38,935 nt of DNA from a virus, in the IMG/VR virus record IMGVR_UViG_3300037069_001385, positions 1-38,935 of that record; one strand, given 5' to 3'. Each line of letters opens with the position of its first letter. Within the stretch, counting starts at the first letter, position 1. Made by a program: the position numbers and the translations under genes. This document shows positions 32,786 to 38,739 of this stretch, in pieces. The notes below the pieces were generated by a model. The model saw nothing but the letters and a program-made list of their open reading frames with translations. It had not been told where the DNA came from and did no database searches.

Positions 32786-33179
32786 GTAGCAATAACCCTT
32801 TCGCGTCTTTTTTACTGATCCCCATATCTTCTTCGGTTTCGTAACCGATCACCACATCCAACAGGTCTTCACTCACATGCTGGTAGTCCTGATCGATTTC
32901 GACTTCCATCACGTTCATTGGCGTGAGGTAAATCCGATCGACGGTACGATCCATCTCTTGTGTGTTCTTCTCGACGCTGATGAACTGCTTGTGTGACAGG
33001 ATGATCCGGTTTGGTAGGGTCAACATCAGTGGCGCTTGCGTTGCTTTCACGCTGTCGCGGATCAGTTGGTCGAGGTCGTCGCCGAATACGTTCGCATCGC
33101 GCATATCGAGTTGGTCGAATACAGTACCATCCACATAGACTTGCTTCGGCCTGATGACTTTCGGTAACGGTGCGTTCAT
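32778..33179 (-). CDS. Hypothetical protein at the head of the terminase operon
   Basis: 133 residues, AGAGGGA before the ATG. Mixed alpha/beta with acidic stretches (DMRDANVFGDDLDQL; EVEIDQDYQHVSEDLLDVV). It is the first gene after the promoter at 33200-33230. No family is recognised. Confidence 0.55.
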   Translation of the reverse strand: MNAPLPKVIRPKQVYVDGTVFDQLDMRDANVFGDDLDQLIRDSVKATQAPLMLTLPNRIILSHKQFISVEKNTQEMDRTVDRIYLTPMNVMEVEIDQDYQHVSEDLLDVVIGYETEEDMGISKKDAKGLLLHD

Positions 33180-33185
33180 TATTCC

Positions 33186-33198
33186 CTCTTGTTGCTCT
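33186..33198 (-). promoter_or_regulatory. Conserved early-transcribed element, copy at the terminase promoter
   Basis: CAACAAGAGGGA on the minus strand, about 5 nt below the -10 box, as at 28137-28150. Here the AGAGGGA core is also the ribosome binding site of the gene starting at 33179. Confidence 0.5.
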
Positions 33199-33199
33199 C

Positions 33200-33230
33200 A
33201 TTTTACCATAAGTGTTTGCAGTTTTGTTAA
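33200..33230 (-). promoter_or_regulatory. Minus-strand promoter of the terminase group
   Basis: -35 TTAACA (33230-33225), a 19-bp spacer and -10 TAAAAT (33205-33200), in the 47-bp gap between two genes. The spacer is long, but the shared downstream element supports it. Confidence 0.5.
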
Positions 33231-33670
33231 ACATTATGCCGACCATAAACAGGTTTGAAATCGTGGTCGCAAGCGCACTCGCCGGCGATATAGTCACACC
33301 ACAATGCACCGGTACCGCGAAGTGTTTTGCGGGTGTTGGCGCGCCAGCTTTTGTCTTTCACCAGTTTCGCCCAGTCACGGCCGCCTTCGTCTTTGGCGAT
33401 CCGGTTGATCTCACGTTGAATGCTGTACTGGCCGCGGCACCGGTTGCCTTGTAGCAAGACTGGCGCATCGAAATCGGGTATTTGTATCGCATCAGCTTCG
33501 GTCGCTCTGTTTTTGGTGATCTTGACGATCTGGCTGCTCATCAACGTGTCGTCGTCAAGTTCGATCGGAAACGGCTTTTTGGCTTCGAGCCATTTCACTT
33601 TTAGATCGAAGCCGTCAGTATCATCCAGGCTGTATGTTTCGCCGCCGCGAATGGTGATGGTGTAACTCAT
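33227..33670 (-). CDS. Hypothetical protein downstream of the initiator gene
   Basis: 147 residues, AGGAG before the ATG. Beta-type N-terminal half (about 1-60), then a helical basic region (EINRIAKDEGGRDWAKLVKDK) and a C-terminal Cys/His set (C near 124, C-x-C near 131, then HD, H). Being next to the replication initiator, it may help replication; this is by position only. Confidence 0.55.
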   Translation of the reverse strand: MSYTITIRGGETYSLDDTDGFDLKVKWLEAKKPFPIELDDDTLMSSQIVKITKNRATEADAIQIPDFDAPVLLQGNRCRGQYSIQREINRIAKDEGGRDWAKLVKDKSWRANTRKTLRGTGALWCDYIAGECACDHDFKPVYGRHNV

Positions 33671-34473
33671 TTCATAACTCCTTTACTCTTCGGTCGCCAA
33701 GCGTGAGTACTTTGCTGGTCTTTGATGTGGTCTTGGATCGCTTCTTTGATCTGTATGCGTTTGGTGTAGAGGTCAAGCGCGTTGCTGATCCGTGGTTTGT
33801 AGGCCATATCGATGCGCTGGTACTGATCGCGCATGAAGGTAAGGTAGTTGATGATCGTTTGCGGGTTGTCTTCGCGATACATTGCACTAATTTTTGCCCG
33901 TAACGTGGTGTGGTTAAGTACCGGCAATTTGTAGGCTTTGATGCATTCGTAATACAGCTTTTTGATTTGTTCTTTTGGATCGTCGCCAGTATCTACGTTA
34001 GTAGATACTATATGTTTGTTATTGTTTGTATTTGTTTGTTTTATATTGCTTGCGCAAACCTTTGCGCATCGCTTGGCAAGATCTTGCGCATCACTGGAAA
34101 AATCTTGCGCATCACTCACTTTCTGATGAGCAACTTTTTGCGCATCACTTTTGGGCTGTTGTGCAACTTTTTGCGCATCCCATTTTTTCGGCTTGTTTAT
34201 GGTGATCACAGAACCACGCGGGGTGCGTAGCGTCGAAACATAACCGCCGGCAACGATCGATTGTAGCCAATAGGTGTAAGTACGCCGTGACACCTTGCCA
34301 AACTCCTTGGCAAACATTTCATAGGTGATGGGCTGCCCGCCTAAAACTTTGTCAGTATCCTTCGGCTGCTTATCAAGAAACCATAGATACAACCAAATGG
34401 CGCTACCTAGCTTATCAAAGTGCTTCTGTTCGAGTATGCCATTGCGCGCGCCAATGTTGTAGCTAGGCTTCAT
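33667..34473 (-). CDS. Replication initiator with internal origin
   Basis: 268 residues from ATG 34473 (GGGGA upstream). Residues 48-95 read as a winged helix (YEMFAKEFGKVSRRTYTYWLQSI, then the wing GYVSTLRTPRGSVITI), a layout known from phage O-type and DnaD-type initiators. Residues 98-140 are an Ala/Gln/Lys-rich linker with four DAQ motifs (99, 110, 121, 128), which are the translation of DNA iterons. A low-complexity Asn/Thr region (~142-165) is the translation of an AT-rich tract. The C-terminal ~100 residues are helical, a likely helicase-loader contact. No polymerase or helicase is encoded, so the protein would recruit host machinery. It overlaps both neighbours. Confidence 0.72.
   Translation of the reverse strand: MKPSYNIGARNGILEQKHFDKLGSAIWLYLWFLDKQPKDTDKVLGGQPITYEMFAKEFGKVSRRTYTYWLQSIVAGGYVSTLRTPRGSVITINKPKKWDAQKVAQQPKSDAQKVAHQKVSDAQDFSSDAQDLAKRCAKVCASNIKQTNTNNNKHIVSTNVDTGDDPKEQIKKLYYECIKAYKLPVLNHTTLRAKISAMYREDNPQTIINYLTFMRDQYQRIDMAYKPRISNALDLYTKRIQIKEAIQDHIKDQQSTHAWRPKSKGVMK
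33988..34179. other. Putative replication origin (iterons, AT-rich tract, inverted repeat)
   Basis: Five exact copies of TTGCGCATC (plus strand) at 34062, 34084, 34105, 34138 and 34171, spaced 22, 21, 33 and 33 bp, close to whole helical turns. Next to them is an AT-rich tract with repeated TGTTTGT (about 34010-34052), then a perfect 9-bp inverted repeat (33988-33996 with 34001-34009). The same order is known from the lambda origin inside gene O. It lies within the initiator gene. Confidence 0.65.
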
Positions 34474-34642
34474 CACGCAATCCCCATCGTAACTCGTTAC
34501 GGATGCCAAGCGCATCTTCTAAGCACTCTTCACAGATCGACTTGTTGAGATTGGCGAAGAACAGTAGCCAATAATCGTACAGCAAGCCGCAATTATCGCA
34601 TCGCTGTTGCTCTGTCGGTTCGATCTCTTCTAGCTTTGCCAC
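34463..34642 (-). CDS. 59-residue zinc-ribbon-like protein
   Basis: GTG 34642 has AGAAGG at the right distance and lies just below a hairpin. The product has two CxxC pairs (CDNC at 15-18 and CEEC at 37-40) spaced as in a zinc ribbon, and an acidic C-terminus. The frame stays open upstream to a TTG at 34825, but that part is dense with inverted repeats. It overlaps the initiator gene by 11 nt. Confidence 0.6.
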   Translation of the reverse strand: MAKLEEIEPTEQQRCDNCGLLYDYWLLFFANLNKSICEECLEDALGIRNELRWGLRDEA

Positions 34643-34645
34643 AAA

Positions 34646-34670
34646 AATAGCCCTTCTTATGAGGGCTATT
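34646..34670 (-). terminator. Hairpin with U run overlapping a ribosome binding site
   Basis: Perfect 9-bp stem (34646-34654 with 34662-34670), 7-nt loop. On the minus strand it is followed by five T and then by the GTG start of the next gene. It has the form of an intrinsic terminator, and its 3' arm contains part of the AGAAGG ribosome binding site, so it may act as an attenuator. Confidence 0.55.
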
Positions 34671-34693
34671 GTGGTTGCCTTGCGGCGAGCTTT

Positions 34694-34795
34694 GTTGGCA
34701 CCCGTGGTATGAAGTAAAGCATACCATGATTGCCAACGGTCAACAACCCTCTCTTTAATAATGATCCAGGCTGGTGACTTACCACGGGCACCAAC
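34694..34795. other. Nested inverted repeats, possible structured RNA or binding site
   Basis: GTTGGCA (34694-34700) pairs with TGCCAAC (34731-34737), enclosing GGTATG (34706-34711) with CATACC (34720-34725). In addition 34694-34709 is an inverted copy of 34780-34795 with 14 of 16 positions matching. The DNA between 34643 and 34858 is otherwise without a convincing gene. Confidence 0.5.
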
Positions 34796-34858
34796 CTGTA
34801 GGCTTTCAGCATAGCATGTATTCAAGCGATGGAAAAGTCGCTGTGTATAACGTGTGGA

Positions 34859-35113
34859 TTACGCCGGTTCGCCGGCTGCTTTGTCGCCCTTGGCTTGCGC
34901 CTTGGCTGCTGCTGCTTGGGCTTCAAGTTCGGCCGCCATATCCTCTTCGTGGCGTAAGTGATACGTGAAATTAACCCGTTCAACTTGCTGCTTGTCGTTG
35001 ACGCGCTCTTGGTATGACACCCCATGTACGATCATGTTGCCTTGATCGGTTTGCAGGGTTTCGCCTACCTGGTACTTGCGGCCATCATCCTGATAGTCTT
35101 CTGTAGTTGCCAT
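34859..35113 (-). CDS. Small hypothetical protein with Ala/Lys-rich tail
   Basis: 84 residues, AAGAAGGGG before the ATG. A beta-type N-terminal part (about 10-55) is followed by an Ala/Glu/Lys-rich helix to the end. It is the first gene after a TATAAT box at 35144-35139. The function is unknown. Confidence 0.55.
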   Translation of the reverse strand: MATTEDYQDDGRKYQVGETLQTDQGNMIVHGVSYQERVNDKQQVERVNFTYHLRHEEDMAAELEAQAAAAKAQAKGDKAAGEPA

Positions 35114-35138
35114 AATGCCCCTTCTTAGTTATAGGCGC

Positions 35139-35144
35139 ATTATA
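35139..35144 (-). promoter_or_regulatory. Perfect -10 box, possible promoter
   Basis: TATAAT on the minus strand, 25 bp before the ATG at 35113. No good -35 is seen, and it lies at the end of the upstream gene. Confidence 0.35.
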
Positions 35145-35146
35145 CC

Positions 35147-35440
35147 CTATTGCAATGTGATGCTTATGCCTAAACTATCGAGCGTTCGGCTCACACGCGG
35201 CACCAGGGCGCGGTTGAAGCGCGAAATCGGGTTGTTGAACGTGTAGTAGACTAAACGGCCGCGTAGCGTTCTGAAAACGCGTAAGCGGGTGTATTTGATC
35301 GTGAAGCGGCCTACGTGCCGTTCGCGGTACACGAAATAATCGATTTTGGTGTTGAGTTCGGTCACGATAATGACTTCGCCGTGGCGCATTCGGAATCTGA
35401 TTTGGTCTTCGTTGTTTGGATTTTGGTTTTCGTATTCCAT
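35147..35440 (-). CDS. Basic beta-rich hypothetical protein
   Basis: 97 residues from ATG 35440; a TTG at 35476 would add 12 residues and overlap the previous gene, and neither has a clear ribosome binding site. The product is rich in Arg/Thr/Val/Ile with alternating strands (GEVIIVTELNTKIDYFVYRER, VFRTLRGRLVYYTF). It could bind RNA or DNA. No family is recognised. Confidence 0.5.
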   Translation of the reverse strand: MEYENQNPNNEDQIRFRMRHGEVIIVTELNTKIDYFVYRERHVGRFTIKYTRLRVFRTLRGRLVYYTFNNPISRFNRALVPRVSRTLDSLGISITLQ

Positions 35441-35472
35441 GCGTTGAATAGTAACACGCTTTTGCTTTTTTG

Positions 35473-35820
35473 TCAATCTAGTTTGCCGGTATTGCTCTTG
35501 TTGGCGGCGATCTTTTCGTCATAGCGCATTTCTTCGCGCGCTAGGATCTTAATAAGGTCTTCAAACGCCAGCATCCGGCCTTTGTACATGGCCGATCGGT
35601 GAAATCCCCTACTCTTTTCGTCGTACTCGCTCATCATCTGGCGCGCTTCCAGTGAAATGCGATGGATCTCATCACGGGTTTCAGTGAGCGACGGCACCGA
35701 CGCGGCGATCGCCAGATCCAACGACATTTCGGCGTACTGGCGCACACTTGGCGATGAATCCAAGGCCGCCGGATCTACCGCGACGTACCAAATGCGCTTA
35801 ATAAATATCGGTGTTCTCAT
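35473..35820 (-). CDS. Helical hypothetical protein
   Basis: 115 residues. A short beta start with WYVAVDP, then helices (about 30-110) rich in Glu/Arg/Met. ATG 35820 is chosen; a GTG is immediately upstream. No function is assigned. Confidence 0.5.
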   Translation of the reverse strand: MRTPIFIKRIWYVAVDPAALDSSPSVRQYAEMSLDLAIAASVPSLTETRDEIHRISLEARQMMSEYDEKSRGFHRSAMYKGRMLAFEDLIKILAREEMRYDEKIAANKSNTGKLD

Positions 35821-35851
35821 CACTCCCCTGCTTGCTCATAGCATAAGCGAA

Positions 35852-36013
35852 TCACCGGTTGAATACAACGTCGTACACCACAAACCATATAAAGATCAAT
35901 ACGGGTAGCGCGCACAGCTTAAGCACCAGGCTATTGCCAAAGTACGCCAAAGTGAGCGCCAACATGCACCCAAACATCAACAGGCCGGCGATCGCTTTTG
36001 CGGCGCTGCTCAT
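35852..36013 (-). CDS. 53-residue two-helix membrane protein
   Basis: Starts at ATG 36013 in an ATGA overlap with the gene before. Two hydrophobic helices (about 8-25 and 29-48) with almost no loop. It could be a membrane effector made early; no family is recognised. Confidence 0.5.
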   Translation of the reverse strand: MSSAAKAIAGLLMFGCMLALTLAYFGNSLVLKLCALPVLIFIWFVVYDVVFNR

Positions 36014-36078
36014 TTGCGGCCGTACCATTCATCTTCGATCACTTGGTAATACGGTTTTTGGTTTTTCTTGCGTTTCAT
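36010..36078 (-). CDS. 22-residue basic micro-ORF
   Basis: ATG 36078 overlaps the preceding stop (ATGA), and its TGA overlaps the next ATG in the same way. Lys-rich start (MKRKKNQK), aromatic and acidic centre. Its main role may be coupling. Confidence 0.4.
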   Translation of the reverse strand: MKRKKNQKPYYQVIEDEWYGRK

Positions 36079-36161
36079 AAGATCCCCGCTTGGCGCTCAA
36101 GTTCTGCTTCGATCTGCATGTCGATGTAATCATCAAATGCTTCTTGTTCTTCGTCTGTCAT
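36075..36161 (-). CDS. 28-residue acidic micro-ORF
   Basis: ATG 36161 with a strong AAGGGGA site. The product is an acidic helix (DEEQEAFDDYIDMQIEAELE). It forms a coupled chain with the two genes after it. Confidence 0.45.
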   Translation of the reverse strand: MTDEEQEAFDDYIDMQIEAELERQAGIL

Positions 36162-36293
36162 AAAATCCCCTTGGATGGCCGGCGATGCGCTAATCGTAAT
36201 AAACGCACATTGCTGTATTGAACTATACGTTACCGCCGGCACTTAATTCACTTTACGATGTTTCTTATCTGCAATACGTCAAGTGTAGTCATC

Positions 36294-36467
36294 TTACAAT
36301 TCCGGCTGTTCAACATTGATGGTATAGCCAAGTTGCTTAACAGCTGCAATGACGTTCGGCTGCAACGTCTTGGTACCGGCGATCTGTGCCAAAAGCTGTG
36401 CTTCTCGACTCACCGGATATACTTGTTGGATGCCGTAAACATCCTTAATGCGTACTGTGATATTCAT
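36294..36467 (-). CDS. 57-residue protein, first gene of the long minus-strand block
   Basis: ATG 36467, with AAAGGA somewhat far upstream. A beta-type start (MNITVRIKDVYGIQQVYPV) and a helical end with LGYTINVEQPEL. It is transcribed from the promoter at 36521-36549, which overlaps the divergent one, so it may be regulatory, but no DNA-binding motif is clear. Confidence 0.5.
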   Translation of the reverse strand: MNITVRIKDVYGIQQVYPVSREAQLLAQIAGTKTLQPNVIAAVKQLGYTINVEQPEL

Positions 36468-36496
36468 AGTTTTTTTACATCCTTTCTATGAATTAT

Positions 36497-36539
36497 CGTG
36501 CTTGATTGCACGTTGGCGTTATGATAGCATAGTGATAAC
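36497..36539. promoter_or_regulatory. Inverted repeats in the divergent intergenic region (operator candidates)
   Basis: CGTGC/GCACG (36497-36512, 6-nt loop) and a GTTATNA...TNATAAC dyad (36518-36539). The second overlaps both -10 boxes, so a bound protein would affect both directions. Confidence 0.45.
36502..36530 (+). promoter_or_regulatory. Plus-strand promoter of the small-gene arm
   Basis: -35 TTGATT (36502-36507), 17-bp spacer, -10 TAGCAT (36525-36530). The start near 36537 gives a leader of about 22 nt before the ATG at 36559. Confidence 0.5.
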
Positions 36540-36549
36540 AATTAAGCAA
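36521..36549 (-). promoter_or_regulatory. Minus-strand promoter overlapping the divergent one
   Basis: -35 TTGCTT (36549-36544), 17-bp spacer, -10 TATCAT (36526-36521). Its -10 shares bases with the plus-strand -10, so only one polymerase could bind at a time. Confidence 0.5.
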
Positions 36550-36558
36550 GGGTTAGAT

Positions 36559-36945
36559 ATGCCAACACTCAAGTTTCGTGCCTGGAATGTAAGACACAAT
36601 AAAATGATCGACTGGCCGGAATGCCAAGTACGATTTCTGCTAAGTGCATTCGAAACAAAACAGTACGTGTTCATGCAATCAACTGGCCGCTTCGACATCA
36701 ACGAAAAAGAAATCTTTGATGGTGACATCGTACATGCCCGCGCCAGTGTCGAATACAGCGACGATTCCACAGTCGCCGATGTGATTTTTGGCGAAGATCT
36801 ACAGTGGCAAATCCGAAGTGATAACTACCAACACGGCCTACCGCTTACATGGGGCGGTTGGGATAGTCTTGAAGTAATCGGCAACATCTACACCAACCCT
36901 GATCTTACGGAAGCGAAACGCAAACTGGCGGCACATAATGATTAA
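36559..36945 (+). CDS. YopX-family protein
   Basis: 128 residues from ATG 36559 (AAGGG upstream; the longer frame reads across the promoter). It has the YopX pattern: KFRAWN start, a central MQSTGRFDINEKEIFDGDIV (about 49-70), a strand pair with DVIFGEDLQWQI, and the end LEVIGNIYTNPDL. YopX proteins are common in phages of many hosts; their role is not established. It is the first gene of the plus-strand accessory arm. Confidence 0.82.
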   Translation: MPTLKFRAWNVRHNKMIDWPECQVRFLLSAFETKQYVFMQSTGRFDINEKEIFDGDIVHARASVEYSDDSTVADVIFGEDLQWQIRSDNYQHGLPLTWGGWDSLEVIGNIYTNPDLTEAKRKLAAHND

Positions 36946-37066
36946 GAAAATATGGGCGGCTTTGAAACGGTTTCATCACTGGTGTTGGGATGCACCGCCG
37001 GAAGCGGAAATGACGGAAGAAGAATATATGCAATACCTAGAAGACATAGGCGACAGGAGTTGGTAA
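36938..37066 (+). CDS. 42-residue protein
   Basis: Overlaps the YopX stop by 8 nt. A Trp-rich, basic N-terminus (IWAALKRFHHWCWD) is followed by an acidic helix (EMTEEEYMQYLEDIG). It may be membrane-associated or bind a partner protein. No family is recognised. Confidence 0.5.
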   Translation: MIKKIWAALKRFHHWCWDAPPEAEMTEEEYMQYLEDIGDRSW

Positions 37067-37068
37067 CA

Positions 37069-37257
37069 ATGGCGAAAACGACAAACGAACTATACCCACC
37101 GGTACGATTCCCGCGTACCTTACGCGATGAATTGCAAAAAGAAGCTAACGATCTGGCGCGCGATCGCGGCCGCGAAAGCATGTCGATTGCTGATTTTGTG
37201 GCTGAAATGCTGGTAGCCTGGCGCAAAGCTAACACCGATCTCGATGAAGAAGGTTGA
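37069..37257 (+). CDS. Ribbon-helix-helix-like small DNA-binding protein
   Basis: 62 residues from ATG 37069, AGGAG upstream. A short strand (PPVRFPRTL) followed by two helices (DELQKEANDLARDRG; MSIADFVAEMLVAWRKA) fits the ribbon-helix-helix pattern of small phage and plasmid regulators. It could be the regulator acting at the divergent region about 500 bp upstream. Confidence 0.55.
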   Translation: MAKTTNELYPPVRFPRTLRDELQKEANDLARDRGRESMSIADFVAEMLVAWRKANTDLDEEG

Positions 37258-37294
37258 AATGAATAACCCCACACCCAATAGGCGGGAGATAAAG

Positions 37295-37573
37295 ATGATT
37301 AAGAAGGTAGACCTCGACAAACTACAAGACTATGTAACTAAGTATGTTGAGCAGCAACTAATTCTAAACCCCGATACGGTAGTAATACATGAGTGTCCCA
37401 ACTGTCATACACGGTACCCACTGAATAACGTGAAGCCTATGTTCGAGACTAATATAGTCAACTTCATCATGGATTGGGCTAAGAAATCTGAGTTATACCG
37501 CGAGCAGTTGTGGCTGGCATTAGTTGCGGTTGGTCAAGCCGCAAGAGATGAGGACGAACTAAATGAAGTCTAG
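37295..37573 (+). CDS. Hypothetical protein with a CxxC pair
   Basis: 92 residues from ATG 37295 (CGGGAG upstream; ATG 37259 and 37244 are in-frame alternatives). CPNCHTRYPL near residues 35-44 is half of a zinc ribbon, with a helical, aromatic C-terminal half. It overlaps the next gene by 11 nt. Confidence 0.55.
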   Translation: MIKKVDLDKLQDYVTKYVEQQLILNPDTVVIHECPNCHTRYPLNNVKPMFETNIVNFIMDWAKKSELYREQLWLALVAVGQAARDEDELNEV

Positions 37574-37967
37574 CCAAATGCCCAGCAAGCATGAAGCTGA
37601 CAGACGGGAGATGTTACAGAAAAAGGTACGTCATATGGCTCATAATTATGGGAAAGCATACGAAGGCGAGAGCGGTCTCCTTTTCCCAGCTGAAGAACAT
37701 GAAACGGCATTTACATCACAACTCATGTCCCTCATTGACACCTACACAGCAGAACAATCTCTTCTCCGCGCAAAAGAGGAGCTTGAGAAAGTTGTTAATT
37801 GGGACAGAAAAATACCTGAGATTATTACCTATCATGACGGTAAACGGTGGGTACAAGAAAACGGGCATATTGTTTGGACAGCGTGGGTTGAAACCCGTAT
37901 AAGCGAACTAGACAAAGAAATTAAAGCGTCAAGGCTGGATGCTGAAGGAGAGGAGAAATGGGGATGA
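37563..37967 (+). CDS. Helical hypothetical protein with the RLDAEG tail
   Basis: 134 residues, charged and helical, with a Trp/Tyr-containing middle (TYHDGKRWVQENGHIVWTAWV) and the tail RLDAEGEEKWG. The tail DNA is repeated at the end of the next gene. No family is recognised. Confidence 0.55.
   Translation: MKSSQMPSKHEADRREMLQKKVRHMAHNYGKAYEGESGLLFPAEEHETAFTSQLMSLIDTYTAEQSLLRAKEELEKVVNWDRKIPEIITYHDGKRWVQENGHIVWTAWVETRISELDKEIKASRLDAEGEEKWG
37931..37948 (+). repeat. 18-bp direct repeat copy 1, gene-junction module
   Basis: Identical to 38209-38226. Both encode RLDAEG at the end of a gene and precede the next gene's start by a few bases. Confidence 0.75.
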
Positions 37968-38239
37968 GGGAAGGGTTACGGGAAGAACTCATACGCGTAG
38001 TTAAAGAATCTCAAAGATTTATTGACGACGACAACTTGCAAGAGAAAGCCAAGCAAAGAGCTGTTAATAAACTTACAATTCTCTTTAAGATTGAGCTAGC
38101 ACGAGCTATGGCTACGGCACGATTAGAGGAGTGTGATTGGTGGAAGAATACGCAACACTTTGGGCTTAACACACCAGCCGTTGATGAGCATATAAAAGAA
38201 TTAAAGGTAAGGCTGGATGCTGAAGGGGGAAAGTCGTGA
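37958..38239 (+). CDS. Helical hypothetical protein with the RLDAEG tail
   Basis: 93 residues, AAGGAGAGG upstream of ATG 37958. Two long charged helices; ends VRLDAEGGKS. Its stop overlaps the GTG of the nuclease gene (GTGA). No family is recognised. Confidence 0.55.
   Translation: MGMREGLREELIRVVKESQRFIDDDNLQEKAKQRAVNKLTILFKIELARAMATARLEECDWWKNTQHFGLNTPAVDEHIKELKVRLDAEGGKS
38209..38226 (+). repeat. 18-bp direct repeat copy 2, gene-junction module
   Basis: Identical to 37931-37948, 278 bp further on, in the same position at the end of a gene. Confidence 0.75.
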
Positions 38240-38739
38240 GTAAAGAAATTCCCGTTGGTGAGTACACGGCGCTTGTCGATGACGAAGACTATCCGTTGCT
38301 TTCACGACTAACTTGGATACCAACCCTTGTTTCGGGAAAAGTGTACCCTACACACTTTTTACAATCTACAAAGTCTAGGGTTACGGGTTTAATGATGCAC
38401 CACCTAGTTATGGACACTAAACAGTACCACGCAATTGTGCATCATGATAAAGACCCATTCAATAATCAAAAGTCCAACCTGATACATCTTAGTTTTAGGC
38501 TTGTTCGAGCAGCGAGCGCTCCTAAAGCCAGAGAGTCATCGAAATACAAGGGTGTCTCGTTTAACAAGAAACAGCAAGTATGGCGTGTTCAGTGTGGCGA
38601 CAAGTTTCTCGGTAACTTCAAGAGTGAGGTTGACGCTGCTAAAGCTTACGATATTGAAGCATTTAACCAATATGGCGAGTGGGCGTATCAAAACTTTTCT
38701 GAATCCCCATCGCCAGCCAAGCAGGGAGAGAAGACCTGA
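38236..38739 (+). CDS. HNH endonuclease with AP2 DNA-binding domain
   Basis: 167 residues, GTG start in a GTGA overlap, GGGGGAAAG upstream. The N-terminal part (LVDDEDYPLLSRLTW) and the HNH core (MMHHLV at 53-58, VHHDKDPFNNQKSNL at 68-82, with His69/His70, Asn77 and Asn81) match phage HNH enzymes of the AP2 type. Residues 102-154 (KYKGVSFNKKQQVWRVQC, then DAAKAYDIEAFNQYGEWA) are an AP2 domain. Such proteins are usually free-standing homing nucleases. It lies in the small-gene arm, where it may have driven cassette movement. Confidence 0.85.
   Translation: MSKEIPVGEYTALVDDEDYPLLSRLTWIPTLVSGKVYPTHFLQSTKSRVTGLMMHHLVMDTKQYHAIVHHDKDPFNNQKSNLIHLSFRLVRAASAPKARESSKYKGVSFNKKQQVWRVQCGDKFLGNFKSEVDAAKAYDIEAFNQYGEWAYQNFSESPSPAKQGEKT

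Noticed and set aside
34643-34825. Upstream extension of the zinc-ribbon gene to a TTG start
   Set aside because: The translation looks partly protein-like, but the DNA is packed with inverted repeats and the TTG has no good ribosome binding site, while GTG 34642 does. It remains a possible alternative.
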